A stretch of 64,000 nucleotides of DNA from Brenneria rubrifaciens (GCF_005484945.1 NZ_CP034035.1:620001-684000); one strand, 5' to 3'. Numbered from the stretch's first letter, positions 44,345 to 57,149 are shown. Notes: generated from the letters alone by a model not told the origin. Translations and numbers: made by a program.

Positions 44345-45289
44345 CTAAACGCCGGGAGATTCGCTCGGTTGCCGTCTTTCTGAGGGTTGAATACGTGCGG
44401 CGATTAACGCGGCGGGTTTGTTGCGCATCTTGGCCGGTTTTTTCCGCCTGAGCGTTGACCGGCTGAAATAACGTTCCACGTAGTATTGGCCTATCGACAG
44501 AACCGAAGTCAGTAGCAGATACCAGATTGTCGCCACCAGGAGTAACGGGATCACCTCATAGGTGCGCTGGTAGATAATCTGCGCGGAATAAAGCACGTCC
44601 TGAAGTGAGATCACGGAAACGACAGCGGTGGTTTTGAGCTGGCCGATGACCTCATTCCCGGCGGGAGGCAGGATGGCGCGCATGGCCTGCGGTAACACGG
44701 TGTAGCAGAAAATCTGGGGTTTACGGTATCCCAGCGCTTTGGCCGCTTCGATCTGTCCGGGATTTACGCTTTGGATTCCGGCACGCACAATTTCCGCCGC
44801 ATAAGCGGACTGATGCATAACCAGCGCGATCACCGCCGCGTTGAACGGGCTGATCAGCGTATTGCCCGGCACGCTGAATATCTCACCGAAAAAAGGCAGC
44901 GAGAGCGAAATGGTGGGATAGAGCGCGGCAATGTTATACCAGAGAAACAGCTGCACCAGCATCGGCACACCGCGGAAAAACCAGGTGTAGCCCCAGCTCA
45001 CCGCGGCCAGCACCGGGTTACTGGACAGGCGCATCAGCGCCAGAATCGTGCCGCCGCCGAAGCCCAGCACCACCGAAATGGCGGTGAGTTTCAGCGTCAT
45101 GAGCACGCCCTGAATGATGGACTCTTCCGTGAAACTGTCTACGACCACCTGCCATTCAAAGCGCGGGTTATTCATAACGGAATGCACGACCGCGCCCATC
45201 AGCAACACAACCAGCAAGGCGCTTATCCAGCGCCCGTAGTGCCTGTTGGCAACGATGTGCAGTTCCTGATTAGGGGTTGGCTTGCTCAT
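44345..45289 (-). CDS. Polar amino-acid-type ABC transporter permease
   Basis: 314 residues of the HisMQ family with one extra N-terminal helix (ALLVVLLMGAVVHSVM) and a long basic C-terminal tail. The permease EAA-like loop is EAAKALGYRKPQIFCYTVLPQA. It overlaps the upstream binding-protein gene by 4 bp (ATGA). Confidence 0.92.
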   Translation of the reverse strand: MSKPTPNQELHIVANRHYGRWISALLVVLLMGAVVHSVMNNPRFEWQVVVDSFTEESIIQGVLMTLKLTAISVVLGFGGGTILALMRLSSNPVLAAVSWGYTWFFRGVPMLVQLFLWYNIAALYPTISLSLPFFGEIFSVPGNTLISPFNAAVIALVMHQSAYAAEIVRAGIQSVNPGQIEAAKALGYRKPQIFCYTVLPQAMRAILPPAGNEVIGQLKTTAVVSVISLQDVLYSAQIIYQRTYEVIPLLLVATIWYLLLTSVLSIGQYYVERYFSRSTLRRKKPAKMRNKPAALIAARIQPSERRQPSESPGV

Positions 45290-46182
45290 CCGAAGATCTC
45301 TGCATTACGTTTCGCTTCGTTAACGGCGCCATAACCGATATCCCATTTATCCAGGATCTTCTGATAGGTGCCGTCTTTGATCAGTGAATTGAGTGCGGCC
45401 TGAACGGCGTCTTCCAATTCAGAATTTTTAGGAAACGCAATGGAAACTGGCGCGTCGTTGACGGCGATATCACCACTGATTTCCAACCGTTTCACCTGGC
45501 TGACCTGATAGCGCAATCCTTCATAAGGGCCGAAGAACATCGGCACGCGTCCGCTGATAACGGCCTGCACGCCTGCCGGACGATCCGGGAAGATCGCAAT
45601 CTTGATGGGGTGTTTCTGTGCCGCGACGCACGCTTTATCGGCTTCCTGCAAGCGCAGCAACTGGGTGGTGCCTGCTCCGGCGCCCACTTCTTTACCGCAC
45701 ACCGCGCTTAGCGACGTAAAAGGCGTCACTTTCGTATCTTTGAGGGAAATGATCGCCAGTTTGGTAGAGTTGAAATAACCGATGAAATCGATTTGCGCCA
45801 GCCGTTTTTGCGTGGCGTTGATATTCGATAGCGCCACATCGTAACGGCCGGATTTCAGGCCGGGAATAATGTTGTCAAACCCGCCGGTATCACGCCAGTT
45901 GACCGGCACGCCCAGACGGTCGCCGATGGCGTTCATGATGTCAATTTCCCGACCTGCCAATGTTTTATTATCTTCCTGATAAAATGTCGTGGGCGGCGTA
46001 TTCGGGTTCGTCCCCGCAACAATAAAGCCTCTTTTGATGATTGACTCCGGTACTTTGGCTTTTAACGCGGCGTCTTCCTGTACCTGAATCGTTCGGGTCG
46101 TGGGAACATTTTGGTCAGCGGAGAATGCGGACGGCAATAGGCCTAGCATCAATAACGGAAAGGCGAATAGATGTTTTTTCAT
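45286..46182 (-). CDS. Periplasmic amino-acid-type ABC solute-binding protein
   Basis: 298 residues, SBP_bac_3 family. Signal peptide MKKHLFAFPLLMLGLLPSAF, then FIVAGTNPNTPPTTFYQEDN and GREIDIMNAIGDRLGVPVNW typical of the fold, and SGRYDVALSNINATQKR. First gene of the transporter unit. ATG 46182 is chosen because it begins the signal peptide; the frame extends 9 codons upstream. The ligand is not determined. Confidence 0.9.
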   Translation of the reverse strand: MKKHLFAFPLLMLGLLPSAFSADQNVPTTRTIQVQEDAALKAKVPESIIKRGFIVAGTNPNTPPTTFYQEDNKTLAGREIDIMNAIGDRLGVPVNWRDTGGFDNIIPGLKSGRYDVALSNINATQKRLAQIDFIGYFNSTKLAIISLKDTKVTPFTSLSAVCGKEVGAGAGTTQLLRLQEADKACVAAQKHPIKIAIFPDRPAGVQAVISGRVPMFFGPYEGLRYQVSQVKRLEISGDIAVNDAPVSIAFPKNSELEDAVQAALNSLIKDGTYQKILDKWDIGYGAVNEAKRNAEIFG

Positions 46183-46571
46183 TGTCTTTACCTGGGTTAG
46201 CCAAAACACCTTTATTAAAAAGGCATTGAAAAAATAAATCGTTTTTTCTTATGGAAAGAAAACGGATAGCTGCTGTGTGTGACTGGCAGATAATGCCGCT
46301 CAGATGTATTCCCCCTTTTAATCATCTTGTTAAAACAGGACAAATAAAAAAAGGCTATATCTTATGTCCGTTGAATATTGTTACTTTAGTAATTGCGCAA
46401 GGAATCCCTGTATTTGCTTTTTTATTATTTAAAACAATTGGTTATTTATCATAAAAGGTATTGTTTTTTGCTGGAAAACACAAAGATGAATTATGGAAAA
46501 GCAAATCTGAAAATGTTCTATAGCGGTGTCGATCATACTGTGCGCAATAGGGATTTACCGGGAGGAAATAT
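46183..46571. other. Intergenic region between the ABC importer and talA
   Basis: Divided by the terminator at 46572. The promoter of the importer operon is expected near 46200-46300. AT-rich; small frames present (46251, 46393) have no ribosome site. No other feature seen. Confidence 0.4.
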
Positions 46572-46600
46572 AAAACCGCCGTAATGCGTGCGGCGGTTTT
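46572..46600. terminator. Terminator downstream of talA
   Basis: AAAACCGCCG / CGGCGGTTTT perfect stem with a 9-nt loop; A and T runs on both sides allow bidirectional use. Confidence 0.85.
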
Positions 46601-46659
46601 CATAGCGTTACGTTAGCGTCAGGCAATGACTGCGGTAACGCCTGCGCTTACGCCGAAAA

Positions 46660-47610
46660 TTACAGTTTAGGCGCCAGCATCGCTTCCAGTTTTTGCTGGT
46701 CAGCGGCGAACAGACGAATGCCTTCAGCCAGTTTCTCCACCGCCATCGGGTCCTGGTAATGCTCCCAGCGGAATTCTGCTTCGGATAACGGCGGCGGTTG
46801 ATGGAAGGCTTCTGTTGACGGCGTCAACTGGCGTTCTACGGGGTCATTATTGTTTTTCAACTGTTCGAGCAGAGCAGGAGAAATGGTCAGACGATCGCAG
46901 CCTGCCAGCGCCAGAATCTGTTCAACTTTACGGAAACTGGCGCCCATGATCACGGTCGGATAACGGTAGCGCTTGTAATAAGCATAAATATTGCGCACCG
47001 ACTCAACGCCGGGATCGTTCTCGACCTGATAATCACCGGCGGGCTGCCTGGCCTGATACCAGTCATAAATGCGTCCGACGAACGGTGAAATCAGATAGAC
47101 GCCCGCTTCAGCGCAGGCACGGGCCTGGGCAAAGGAGAACAGCAGCGTCAGGTTACAGTTGATGCCTTCTTTTTCCAGTTCTTCGGCGGCGCGGATGCCT
47201 TCCCAGGTGGCGGCCAGTTTTATCAGGATGCGCGAGCGCGGAATCTCTTTTTCCTGATACATCCCAATGAGCTTACGAGCTTTTGCGACGCACATCCCGC
47301 GATCGAACGAGAGTCGGGCATCCACTTCGGTGGAAATACGTCCCGGAATACTTTTCAGCACTTCCGCCCCAATGTTCACCGCCAGCCTGTCGCTGGCATT
47401 GATGAGCTGAGTTTCTTTGCCGCCGCCTTGTTGCCGGGCGTAGGCAAGGGCCTCATCGAATAGCGGCTGATACTGAGGCAGACTGGCGGCTTTCAAGATC
47501 AGAGACGGATTGGTGGTGGCGTCCTGCGGCGCAAACTGGCGAATGGAGTCGATATCACCGCTATCGGCGACAACCACGGTAAACTGTTTAAGGGCTTCTA
47601 ATTGATTCAT
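46660..47610 (-). CDS. talA: Transaldolase
   Basis: 316 residues. Conserved motifs: [43 protein letters not shown] (Schiff-base Lys) and [20 protein letters not shown]. It transfers dihydroxyacetone in the non-oxidative pentose phosphate pathway. The neighbour is maeB, the usual talA partner in E. coli (maeB-talA-tktB), which favours talA over talB; tktB is absent here. ATG 47610 ([20 protein letters not shown]) is the family start. Confidence 0.94.
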   Translation of the reverse strand: MNQLEALKQFTVVVADSGDIDSIRQFAPQDATTNPSLILKAASLPQYQPLFDEALAYARQQGGGKETQLINASDRLAVNIGAEVLKSIPGRISTEVDARLSFDRGMCVAKARKLIGMYQEKEIPRSRILIKLAATWEGIRAAEELEKEGINCNLTLLFSFAQARACAEAGVYLISPFVGRIYDWYQARQPAGDYQVENDPGVESVRNIYAYYKRYRYPTVIMGASFRKVEQILALAGCDRLTISPALLEQLKNNNDPVERQLTPSTEAFHQPPPLSEAEFRWEHYQDPMAVEKLAEGIRLFAADQQKLEAMLAPKL

Positions 47611-48101
47611 GGTTGAGCTCCTTGTAATAAGAAGTGAAAGAGAGGAGGAAACAAGCGAAATCAGCGCCCGTAACGCAGGACACCACACTGCACTACTTAC
47701 GATCAAAATGACATACGCTTTTTCTGATTACGACGATCGGATAAAAATCGTGAGAACGGATGGGCGGCCGGAAGGCTGTCACAGGCCGGGGGGCAGGCAG
47801 TCGCCAAACAGAAACGGACTCTGTTGTCCGCTCAGTACCGATATTCCGTGCCTCCGCGCGTAATGATTTTGATCCGCAACGCCGACGTTCTAACGCGCTG
47901 GCGCATGTTTATGCGCATAACTATAGCGTCTAAATAGCGACACGCCACCGGTATAAAAAGCAATCAATAAAATAACTATATTAATCGGTATTCACTTCCT
48001 GTTTTTGCCATTCTTCATAGTTTCTCAATAAGTAAACACTCATACTGAGCACTCCTGACTCTACATGCACGACACAACAAAAACCGATAAAGGATTAAAA
48101 G
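47611..48101. other. Intergenic region between divergent talA and maeB
   Basis: 491 bp with no gene. It must hold both promoters; I could not fix a clear operator. Becomes AT-rich near 47950-48000, a likely maeB promoter zone. Confidence 0.35.
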
Positions 48102-50381
48102 ATGGATGAACAACTAAAGCAAAGCGCGCTTGATTTTCACCAATATCCGGTTCCTGGAAAAATTCAGGTTTCGCCAACCAAGCCGCTGGCGACTCAGCGC
48201 GATCTGGCGCTGGCTTATTCTCCCGGTGTGGCTGCACCCTGTCTGGAAATTGCTGAAGATCCGCTGGCCGCATACAAGTATACCGCGCGTGGCAATCTGG
48301 TCGCGGTTATCTCCAACGGGACCGCCGTTCTTGGCCTGGGCAATATCGGCGCACTGGCCGGTAAGCCGGTTATGGAAGGCAAGGGCGTCCTGTTTAAAAA
48401 ATTCTCTGGCATTGACGTATTCGACATTGAGGTGGATGAACTCGATCCGGATAAACTTATCGACGTCGTTGCCGCGCTGGAGCCGACGTTTGGCGGCATC
48501 AACCTGGAAGACATTAAAGCGCCGGAATGTTTCTACATTGAGAAAAAGCTGCGCGAGCGCATGAAGATCCCGGTGTTCCACGACGATCAGCACGGCACCG
48601 CCATCATCTGTACCGCCGCGGTGCTTAACGGGTTGCGGGTGGTGGAAAAGAATATTTCCGATGTCCGTCTGGTGGTATCCGGCGCGGGGGCGGCGTCGAT
48701 CGCCTGTCTGAACCTGCTGGTGGCGCTGGGCCTTCAGAAGCACAACATTGTGGTCTGCGATTCTCGCGGCGTGATTTATCAGGGCCGTGACGAAAACATG
48801 GAAGAAACCAAAGCCGCTTATGCCGTTCAGGATAACGGCGCCCGCAAACTGGCGGATGTGATTCCTGACGCCGATATCTTTCTTGGCTGCTCCGGCCCCG
48901 GCGTGTTGACGCAGGATATGGTGAAAACCATGGCGCCGCGTCCGTTGATTATGGCGCTGGCGAACCCGGAACCGGAAATCCTGCCGCCGCTGGCGAAAGC
49001 GGTACGCCCGGACGCCATTATCTGCACCGGTCGTTCGGACTATCCGAATCAGGTGAACAATGTACTGTGCTTCCCATTCATCTTCCGCGGCGCGCTGGAT
49101 GTGGGAGCGACCACCATCAACGAAGAGATGAAGCTGGCCTGCGTTCACGCTATCGCCAATCTCGCGCTGGCTGAGCAGAGTGAAGTGGTGGCGTCCGCCT
49201 ATGGCGATCAGGAACTGTCATTCGGCCCGGAATACCTGATTCCGAAACCGTTCGATCCGCGTCTGATTATCAAAATTGCTCCGGCTGTGGCGAAAGCGGC
49301 GATGGAATCCGGCGTGGCAATGCGTCCGATTGAGGATTTCGATGCCTATATCGAAAAACTGACGCAGTTTGTCTACAAGACCAACCTGTTCATGAAGCCG
49401 ATTTTTTCTCAGGCGCGCCAGCAGCCAAAACGGGTTGTGTTTGCGGAAGGTGAAGACGCGCGCGTGCTGCACGCGACGCAGGAGCTGGTCACGCTGGGGC
49501 TGGCGTTCCCGATTCTGATTGGCCGTCCCAGCGTTATCGAGATGCGTTTGCAAAAGCTGGGGCTGCAACTGACCATCGGTAAAGACTTTGAAGTGGTCAA
49601 CAATGAATCCGATCCGCGTTTCAAGGAGTATTGGAGTGAGTATTTCAATCTCATGAAACGCCGTGGCGTGTCGCAGGAACAAGCGCAGCGCGCGGTGATC
49701 GGCAATCCGACGCTGATCGGCTCCATCATGGTGTTGCGCGGTGAGGCAGACGCGCTGATTTGCGGAACCATCGGGACGTACGAAGAACATTTCGACGTGG
49801 TGGAAAAAGTCTTTGGTTATCGCGACGGCGTTCACGTTGCCGGCGCCATGAACGCATTGATGTTGCCAAGCGGTAATACTTTCATCGCCGATACCTATGT
49901 CAACGCCGATCCAACGTCGGAACAACTGGCGGAGATCACGCTGATGGCGGCGCAGACCGTACGTCGTTTCGGTATTGAACCTAAAGTGGCGCTGCTGTCC
50001 CACTCCAGTTTTGGCACGTCCGATTCGCCGACGGCACAGAAAATGCGCGAGACGCTGGCGCGGGTCAATAAACTGGCGCCGGAATTGCAAATCGATGGTG
50101 AAATGCACGGTGACTCCGCGTTGGTCGAAGCGATCCGCCGCGAGCAAATGCCGGACAGCCCGCTGAAAGGCTCGGCCAATATTCTGATTATGCCGAATAT
50201 GGAAGCGGCGCGTATCAGCTATAACCTGCTGCGTGTCTCTTCTTCCGAAGGCGTCACGATTGGGCCGGTACTGATGGGAGTTGCCAAACCGGTACATATT
50301 CTGACGCCGATCGCGTCGGTACGCCGTATCGTCAACATGGTGGCGCTGGCGGTGGTGGAAGCGCAAACGCAGCCGCTGTAA
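48102..50381 (+). CDS. maeB: NADP-dependent malic enzyme with phosphotransacetylase-like domain
   Basis: 759 residues, as in E. coli MaeB. N-terminal malic domain ([40 protein letters not shown]), NAD(P)-binding domain ([20 protein letters not shown]), then the C-terminal phosphate acetyltransferase-like domain ([19 protein letters not shown]), which is regulatory rather than catalytic. It decarboxylates malate to pyruvate, making NADPH. A terminator follows at 50401. Confidence 0.97.
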   Translation: MDEQLKQSALDFHQYPVPGKIQVSPTKPLATQRDLALAYSPGVAAPCLEIAEDPLAAYKYTARGNLVAVISNGTAVLGLGNIGALAGKPVMEGKGVLFKKFSGIDVFDIEVDELDPDKLIDVVAALEPTFGGINLEDIKAPECFYIEKKLRERMKIPVFHDDQHGTAIICTAAVLNGLRVVEKNISDVRLVVSGAGAASIACLNLLVALGLQKHNIVVCDSRGVIYQGRDENMEETKAAYAVQDNGARKLADVIPDADIFLGCSGPGVLTQDMVKTMAPRPLIMALANPEPEILPPLAKAVRPDAIICTGRSDYPNQVNNVLCFPFIFRGALDVGATTINEEMKLACVHAIANLALAEQSEVVASAYGDQELSFGPEYLIPKPFDPRLIIKIAPAVAKAAMESGVAMRPIEDFDAYIEKLTQFVYKTNLFMKPIFSQARQQPKRVVFAEGEDARVLHATQELVTLGLAFPILIGRPSVIEMRLQKLGLQLTIGKDFEVVNNESDPRFKEYWSEYFNLMKRRGVSQEQAQRAVIGNPTLIGSIMVLRGEADALICGTIGTYEEHFDVVEKVFGYRDGVHVAGAMNALMLPSGNTFIADTYVNADPTSEQLAEITLMAAQTVRRFGIEPKVALLSHSSFGTSDSPTAQKMRETLARVNKLAPELQIDGEMHGDSALVEAIRREQMPDSPLKGSANILIMPNMEAARISYNLLRVSSSEGVTIGPVLMGVAKPVHILTPIASVRRIVNMVALAVVEAQTQPL

Positions 50382-50400
50382 TCCTCTGCCAATATAAGAA

Positions 50401-50437
50401 AAAGCCCGGTAGCAAGTCTGTTTTACCGGGTTTTTTT
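50401..50437 (+). terminator. Rho-independent terminator of maeB
   Basis: AAGCCCGGTA ... TACCGGGTTTTTTT stem with a T run. Confidence 0.88.
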
Positions 50438-50521
50438 GTCATCAGGGTAAAATTCAAGTTATTTTGCGAAGATTCAACCGGCGTCGCCGTCTTTGTTTAA
50501 CCACCGCGTCTTTAAAAGACA

Positions 50522-50968
50522 TCACCGGTTTTGCCGCAACCATTTGTCCAGTTCATTGGCGAACTGCTGACGGTCGCGCTGGTTCAGCGCGTTCGGCCCG
50601 CCGGTTTGTATCCCGCTGGCCCGCATGGTGTCCATAAAATCCCGTATGTTCAGCCGCTCGCGAATGGTGTCGGGCGTGTAGCGTTCACCGCGGGGATTTA
50701 AGGCGATGCCCCCTTTTTCGATTACGTCGGCTGCCAGCGGAATATCGCTGGTTATCACTAAATCGCCCGGTGAGACGCGGCGGACAATTTCGTTATCGGC
50801 GACATCGAATCCGGCTGAAACGCGCAGCGTGTGAATAAAACGCGACGCCGGCACTTTCAGCGATTGATTGGCAACCAGCGTCGTCGGTGTTTCCGTGCGC
50901 TCTGCCGCACGGTACAGCACGTCTTTGATGACATTGGGACAGGCGTCGGCATCGACCCAAATCTGCAT
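50522..50968 (-). CDS. yaiI: YaiI/YqxD family protein (UPF0178)
   Basis: 148 residues. PIN-like fold with conserved acidic motif [40 protein letters not shown] and [15 protein letters not shown]. Possible nuclease, function not known. It starts 6 bp after the hemF stop, so the two are likely one transcript. Confidence 0.9.
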   Translation of the reverse strand: MQIWVDADACPNVIKDVLYRAAERTETPTTLVANQSLKVPASRFIHTLRVSAGFDVADNEIVRRVSPGDLVITSDIPLAADVIEKGGIALNPRGERYTPDTIRERLNIRDFMDTMRASGIQTGGPNALNQRDRQQFANELDKWLRQNR

Positions 50969-50974
50969 GATGTG

Positions 50975-51922
<948 letters not shown>

Positions 51923-52099
51923 TTATCGGGCACAAGGTAAGGCAACAATGCGGCCAGTATAACGATTATTGACGCGCAATAAAGACGGCCACCGCGTCTG
52001 ACTCTGATTGCCGCCTGTCGGTGAGCGACAATTTGAGATTGCGTCTGGCAAAAATCACGCGATAATCAGAACAGATCTAATGACAAAGTGGCAAACGTG

Positions 52100-52525
52100 A
52101 TGGAAATCCGCATATTCAGGCAAGATGACTTTGAGGAAGTGATCACTCTGTGGGAGCGTTGTGATTTATTGCGCCCGTGGAACGATCCTGAAATGGATAT
52201 TGAACGTAAGCTGAATCACGATCTTGATTTGTTTCTGGTCGCCGAAGTGAGTGGCGAAGTGGTTGGCTCGGTGATGGGCGGATACGATGGGCATCGCGGG
52301 TCTGCCTACTATCTGGGCGTTCACCCGGATTACCGTGGCCGCGGTATTGCCAACGCGCTGATCAGCCGACTGGAAAAAAAGCTCATTGCCCGCGGTTGTC
52401 CGAAGATTCACCTGATGGTGCGTGAAGACAACGACGCGGTGATTAGCATGTACGAAAAGCTGGATTACGAAATCGTCGACTGCGTGACGCTGGGAAAACG
52501 GCTGATCGAGGATCAGGAGTACTGA
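52100..52525 (+). CDS. ypeA: YpeA-type GNAT acetyltransferase
   Basis: 141 residues, nearly identical in plan to E. coli Ype[21 protein letters not shown] ... [20 protein letters not shown] ... [10 protein letters not shown] (acetyl-CoA loop R-G-x-G-x-A). Substrate unknown. ATG 52100 ([11 protein letters not shown]) is the conserved start. Confidence 0.93.
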   Translation: MEIRIFRQDDFEEVITLWERCDLLRPWNDPEMDIERKLNHDLDLFLVAEVSGEVVGSVMGGYDGHRGSAYYLGVHPDYRGRGIANALISRLEKKLIARGCPKIHLMVREDNDAVISMYEKLDYEIVDCVTLGKRLIEDQEY

Positions 52526-52575
52526 ATTTGTCGTGTCTGGCGCCGGAAGCCGTTCAATATTGAGGAGTAGATGTC

Positions 52576-53163
52576 ATGAAGTTTCGCCCGCTGTTACTGG
52601 GGTTACCGCTGCTACTGACCGGGTGCGGCACATTGTCCGATTTCTCCTGGTCCAGCCTATCGCCTTTTGACGGGTTCGGTAGGGCGTTGCAGGTATCGGA
52701 CGCGGGTGTCGGCGGTATTAATGCCGGGACGCCGCTATCGGAAAGCGCGTTGCAAAGCGCGCTGAACGGCGATTATCAACTCCGCAGCGGCATGGGGACG
52801 TCCAATGGCGATCTGGTGGCGTTTTTTCAGGCGTTGGACGGCGGGGAGGTGAAGCTAGTGATCAGCGGCCAGCCTAAAAGCAGCGTTAAGAAAGTCGAGG
52901 TGATGGACGCGGCGATCGATAGCGTATGGGGCGTGAAGATCGGGGATGCATTCAGCGACACTTACAGCAAGGCGTTTGACGCCTGCCAACGGGGACGGGG
53001 TGAGGATGCGCAAAGCGTCGAGTGTGCGGCGCCGCAGAGTAAACATGTCAGCTACCTGTACAGCGGCGAATGGCGCGGCCCGGAAGGTCTGATGCCGTCT
53101 GACGATGTTCTCAAAACATGGCGGGTGAGCAAAATTGTCTGGCATGCGCAGGCACGCGATTAA
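52576..53163 (+). CDS. yfeY: YfeY family (RpoE-regulated) lipoprotein
   Basis: 195 residues. Signal peptide and lipobox LLLTGC near residue 16, then a DUF1131-type domain (LSDFSWSSLSPFDGFGRALQ ... DAGVGGINAGTPLSE). E. coli YfeY is under sigma-E and is thought to sit in the outer membrane. Same order as in E. coli, followed by yfeX. Confidence 0.9.
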   Translation: MKFRPLLLGLPLLLTGCGTLSDFSWSSLSPFDGFGRALQVSDAGVGGINAGTPLSESALQSALNGDYQLRSGMGTSNGDLVAFFQALDGGEVKLVISGQPKSSVKKVEVMDAAIDSVWGVKIGDAFSDTYSKAFDACQRGRGEDAQSVECAAPQSKHVSYLYSGEWRGPEGLMPSDDVLKTWRVSKIVWHAQARD

Positions 53164-53286
53164 TTTTGTTTTCACGCAAAATAAAAATCAGATTTCTTCC
53201 GGTATGATAGCCGTACTGCGTCGACATACGCCGCAACTGTACTAAAAACAACAACAAAAGAAGAATCTGATATTGAGGGAACTGAA

Positions 53287-54186
53287 ATGACACAAATTCA
53301 AAGCGGTATTTTGCTGGAGCATCGCCGTTTTGCCATTTTTATTGAAGCGATGGTGCAAGGGGAATTTGATGCCATCCGCCAGGGATGCAAAAAGTTTTGC
53401 CAGACGCTGTCGGCGTTGCAGCAACAGTTTCCTGATGCCGGGCTGGGAGCGGTTGTGGCGTTTGGCAATGATATCTGGCGCGATCTGGATTGCCAAAATA
53501 GCGCCACTGAGCTTAAGTCTTTCACCCCGCTGGGCAAGGGGCTGGCGCCGGCGACTCAGCGCGACCTGCTGATCCATATTCAGTCGCTGTGTCATGACGT
53601 CAATTTTAGTCTGGCGTTGGCGGCGCTGGCGGCTTTTGGCAACGCCATTCACGTTGAAGAGGAAACGCATGGTTTCCGCTGGATAGAGGGGCGCGATCTG
53701 AGCGGCTTTATCGATGGCACGGAAAACCCGCAGGGTGAAGCGCGCCGGGCCGTGGCGATTATTCCCGAGGCGCAGCCCGACGCGGGCGGTAGCTATGTTT
53801 TTGTTCAGCGCTGGGAGCATAATCTGAAGCAGTTGCAGCGTCTTGGCGTTGAGCGGCAGGAACAGATGATTGGGCGTACGAAGCAGGATAATGAAGAGTT
53901 GGAGGCCGATCGGCGTCCTATGACTTCGCATCTCAGCCGTGTCGATTTGCAAGAAGACGGAAAAGGACTGAAGATTCTGCGTCAAAGCCTGCCCTATGGC
54001 ACGGCCAGCGGTAAGCATGGGTTATACTTCATTGCCTATTGTGCTCGTCTGCACAACATTGAGCAGCAATTGCTCAGCATGTTTGGCGAGCGGGATGGCA
54101 AACGTGACGATATGCTGCGGTTTACCCGCGCGGTGAGCGGCAGCTATTTCTTTGCGCCTTCCCTGACCCGGTTGCTGGCGCTGTAA
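53287..54186 (+). CDS. yfeX: Dyp-type haem peroxidase YfeX
   Basis: 299 residues. Dyp signature [17 protein letters not shown] (catalytic Asp) and proximal His in [18 protein letters not shown] lies between. Oxidises porphyrinogens and dyes; once proposed to remove iron from haem. Cytoplasmic, no signal peptide. Confidence 0.95.
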   Translation: MTQIQSGILLEHRRFAIFIEAMVQGEFDAIRQGCKKFCQTLSALQQQFPDAGLGAVVAFGNDIWRDLDCQNSATELKSFTPLGKGLAPATQRDLLIHIQSLCHDVNFSLALAALAAFGNAIHVEEETHGFRWIEGRDLSGFIDGTENPQGEARRAVAIIPEAQPDAGGSYVFVQRWEHNLKQLQRLGVERQEQMIGRTKQDNEELEADRRPMTSHLSRVDLQEDGKGLKILRQSLPYGTASGKHGLYFIAYCARLHNIEQQLLSMFGERDGKRDDMLRFTRAVSGSYFFAPSLTRLLAL

Positions 54187-54250
54187 TCCGTAATGCGCGT
54201 TTCCTGATGCTGGCTTGTGCAGGCATCGGCTGCTTTCTAGGATTCCATTC

Positions 54251-55147
54251 GTGACAACGCTTAAACATTGTTTTCTTGAACATTGCATTGGCAATACCCC
54301 GCTGGTGAAGTTACAGCGTTTGACGCAAAGGTTGGACAGTGAGATCTGGCTGAAGCTGGAAAGCAATAACCCGGCGGGTTCGGTCAAAGATCGGGCGGCG
54401 CTTTCCATGATCACGCAGGCGGAAAAACGCGGCGAGATCGCTCCCGGCGACCGGTTGATTGAAGCGACCAGCGGAAATACCGGTATTGCGCTGGCCATGA
54501 TTGCGGCGGTAAAAGGTTATCGCCTGCGTTTGCTGATGCCGGAGAACATGAGCCATGAACGCCAGATGGCGATGCGTGCCTATGGCGCCGAACTGGTGCT
54601 GGTCGACCAACAGACGGGAATGGAAGGCGCGCGCGATTTGGCGCAGAAAATGGCGCGTTCGGGCGAAGGAAAAAACCTCGATCAATTTAATAATCAGGAC
54701 AATGCGCTGGCGCATTTTCTGACTACCGGCCCGGAAATCTGGCAACAGAGCGCCGGAAAACTGACGCATTTTGTTTCCAGCATGGGCACGACCGGCACGA
54801 TTTCCGGCGTCAGCCGCTATCTGAAACAACAAAATCATGAAATCTGCACGGTGGGGTTACAGCCTGCGGAGGGTAGCCATATCCCCGGCATCCGGCGTTG
54901 GGACGCGGACTATATGCCGGGAATTTTCCGGGCCGACCTCGTCGATTGCATCATGGATATCTCGCAGGGCGAAGCGGAAAATACGCTGCGCCATCTGGCC
55001 CGTAAGGAGGGCATTTTCTGCGGCGTCAGCACGGGGGGCGCGGTATCCGGCGCGTTACGATTGGCGGCTGAAAATCCCGGTAGTGTGATCGTGGCGATAG
55101 CCTGCGATCGCGGCGATCGTTACTTATCGACCGGCGTGTTTGATTAA
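54251..55147 (+). CDS. cysM: Cysteine synthase B
   Basis: 298 residues. PLP Lys in NNPAGSVKDRAALSMI, EATSGNTGIALAMIAAVKGY and the C-terminal GIFCGVSTGGAVSGALRLAA. It makes cysteine or S-sulfocysteine from O-acetylserine and sulfide or thiosulfate. GTG 54251 (VTTLKHCFLEHCIGNTPLVK) is chosen because E. coli CysM begins at GTG in the same context, and AGGA precedes it. The sulfate importer genes (cysPTWA) next to it in E. coli are absent here. Confidence 0.95.
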   Translation: MTTLKHCFLEHCIGNTPLVKLQRLTQRLDSEIWLKLESNNPAGSVKDRAALSMITQAEKRGEIAPGDRLIEATSGNTGIALAMIAAVKGYRLRLLMPENMSHERQMAMRAYGAELVLVDQQTGMEGARDLAQKMARSGEGKNLDQFNNQDNALAHFLTTGPEIWQQSAGKLTHFVSSMGTTGTISGVSRYLKQQNHEICTVGLQPAEGSHIPGIRRWDADYMPGIFRADLVDCIMDISQGEAENTLRHLARKEGIFCGVSTGGAVSGALRLAAENPGSVIVAIACDRGDRYLSTGVFD

Positions 55148-55193
55148 ACGCGCTCTGCCCCCGATTGTTATGGCGTTCAGGGGCAATATGCGA

Positions 55194-57146
55194 TTATTCC
55201 CTTTCCAATGCATGAATGGGTTCCATGCGTGAGGCGCGGCGGGCAGGGAAGAAGCCAAAGACGACGCCGATCAGACTGGAGCACAGGAAGGCCGCCACAA
55301 TGGATAGGTTGGAATACACCATCGTGAAGCTGTTGCTGAACTGACCAAATAGCACGCCGATGGCCAGAGAAAGCGCGACCCCCAACACCCCGCCAAACAG
55401 ACAAACCAGCACGGCCTCAATGAGAAACTGCTGCATGATATCGCTGGTGCGGGCGCCGACTGCCATGCGTACGCCAATTTCCCTGGTGCGTTCGGTGACC
55501 GAAACCAGCATGATATTCATCACGCCAATTCCGCCAACCAGCAGGGAAATCAGGGCGATCATAGAAATAAGCAGCGTCAAAGTGGTGGTGGTTTTCTCTA
55601 TCATCTGGCGGATACTGTCGGTATTTATGACAAAGAAATCCTTTGTGCCGTGCCGTTGCGTCAGAAGTTGCGTAATGCCTTGCTCTGCAACGCTCATGTC
55701 GATGTTGTCTTTCACCCGAATAGTGATGCTCTTCAGGTATGACTGCCCGACCATGCGTTTCATGACCGTCGTATAGGGCACCCAGACATTGAGATTTTCA
55801 TCACTGCCGAAGCCGCTTTGACTCTTGACGACTACGCCGATAATCCGGCAGGGAAGCGAATCCAGCAGAATCACCTTGCCGATGGGATCTTCTCCATGCG
55901 GAAAGAGTTTGTCGCGGGTGTTGTTATCGATCACGGCGTCCTGCGTCAGATTGTCGATACTGCTGCGGGGAAATGTGATGCCGCGATCCAGCGTGTATCC
56001 CCGCACGGTAAAGAACTGTTCACCTACGCCAGAGGCGTTCGCCGATACCGCGATATTGCCGTAGCGTAGCGTGGCGCTGGTTGAGATGGATGGCGTCACG
56101 CTGTGAACATAGGGCTGCTGCGCCAGAGGTAAAATATCACTGGCGCGTAATGTCTGAATCGCGCTGGCGTCCATGTCGCCAAAATCTTTACCGGGGAAAA
56201 TTTCCAGCGTACTGGTGCCCATGGCATTGATGTCGGCAAGCACTTGCTCCTGAGATCCCTTGCCCAGCGCTACCACCGAAACCACTGACGCGATACCAAT
56301 GATGATCCCCAGCATGGTCAGAAAGGTTCTCATCCGCTGGGCGTTCATGGCCAGCAGCGCCATTTTGAAGGCATCAACAAAGCGATCCTTAAATTGGTTC
56401 AACTCAGAGGTCGCCGGCGGGGTGGCGGTTTCTTGCCGTGAGCGGGTGGCGATCGCCGGTTTTATCATACGATCGGCGATAACCTCGCCATCGCGCAGTT
56501 CAATGATCCGCTGAGCGTGCTCCGCAATCTGCATATCGTGCGTCACAATAATGACCGTGTTGCCCTGCGCATGCAGGTCGCCCAATATGTTGAGCACTTC
56601 GTTGCCGCTTTGCGTATCCAGGGCGCCGGTGGGCTCATCCGCCAACATGACGCCGCCGCCGTTCATCAAAGCTCTGGCAATACTTACCCGCTGTTGCTGG
56701 CCGCCCGAGAGCTGATTGGGGCGGTAATCGAGACGATTTTCCAGCCCCAGCCGCGAAAGCAGCTCCGTTGCCCGCCGGCGTCTGGCCTCACGATCTTTTC
56801 CGGCATAAATCGCCGGCACTTCGACATTGCCCTGTGCGGTCAGATCGCTCAGCAAGTGATAGCGCTGGAAAATAAAACCAAAATGTTCGCGGCGCAGTTC
56901 AGCCAGTTGATCGCTATTCAGTTTGCCGACGGCGCGCCCGGCGACCAGGTAGGTGCCTGACGAGGGTCTATCCAGGCAGCCCAGGATGTTCATCAGCGTG
57001 GATTTGCCTGAACCTGATGCGCCGACGATCGCCACCATTTCGCCCTGATTGATCGTCAGGTTGACGTTTTTCAGTACGGTGACGGTTTGTTCGCCGTTGG
57101 CGAAGCGCCGGGAGATATCGGTCAGCTTGAGTAATGGTGTGGACAT
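55194..57146 (-). CDS. macB: MacB macrolide/virulence exporter ATPase-permease
   Basis: 650 residues. N-terminal ABC ATPase (Walker [56 protein letters not shown]), first membrane helix near residue 275, large periplasmic MacB domain and three C-terminal helices. Works with MacA and TolC to export macrolides, haem-related compounds or siderophores. It starts 3 bp after macA. Confidence 0.95.
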   Translation of the reverse strand: MSTPLLKLTDISRRFANGEQTVTVLKNVNLTINQGEMVAIVGASGSGKSTLMNILGCLDRPSSGTYLVAGRAVGKLNSDQLAELRREHFGFIFQRYHLLSDLTAQGNVEVPAIYAGKDREARRRRATELLSRLGLENRLDYRPNQLSGGQQQRVSIARALMNGGGVMLADEPTGALDTQSGNEVLNILGDLHAQGNTVIIVTHDMQIAEHAQRIIELRDGEVIADRMIKPAIATRSRQETATPPATSELNQFKDRFVDAFKMALLAMNAQRMRTFLTMLGIIIGIASVVSVVALGKGSQEQVLADINAMGTSTLEIFPGKDFGDMDASAIQTLRASDILPLAQQPYVHSVTPSISTSATLRYGNIAVSANASGVGEQFFTVRGYTLDRGITFPRSSIDNLTQDAVIDNNTRDKLFPHGEDPIGKVILLDSLPCRIIGVVVKSQSGFGSDENLNVWVPYTTVMKRMVGQSYLKSITIRVKDNIDMSVAEQGITQLLTQRHGTKDFFVINTDSIRQMIEKTTTTLTLLISMIALISLLVGGIGVMNIMLVSVTERTREIGVRMAVGARTSDIMQQFLIEAVLVCLFGGVLGVALSLAIGVLFGQFSNSFTMVYSNLSIVAAFLCSSLIGVVFGFFPARRASRMEPIHALERE

Positions 57147-57149
57147 GCG

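Noticed and set aside
48114..50366. Long antisense ORFs (344 and 382 codons) opposite maeB
   Set aside because: Shadows of a high-GC3 gene with complete motifs on the plus strand; composition is not protein-like.
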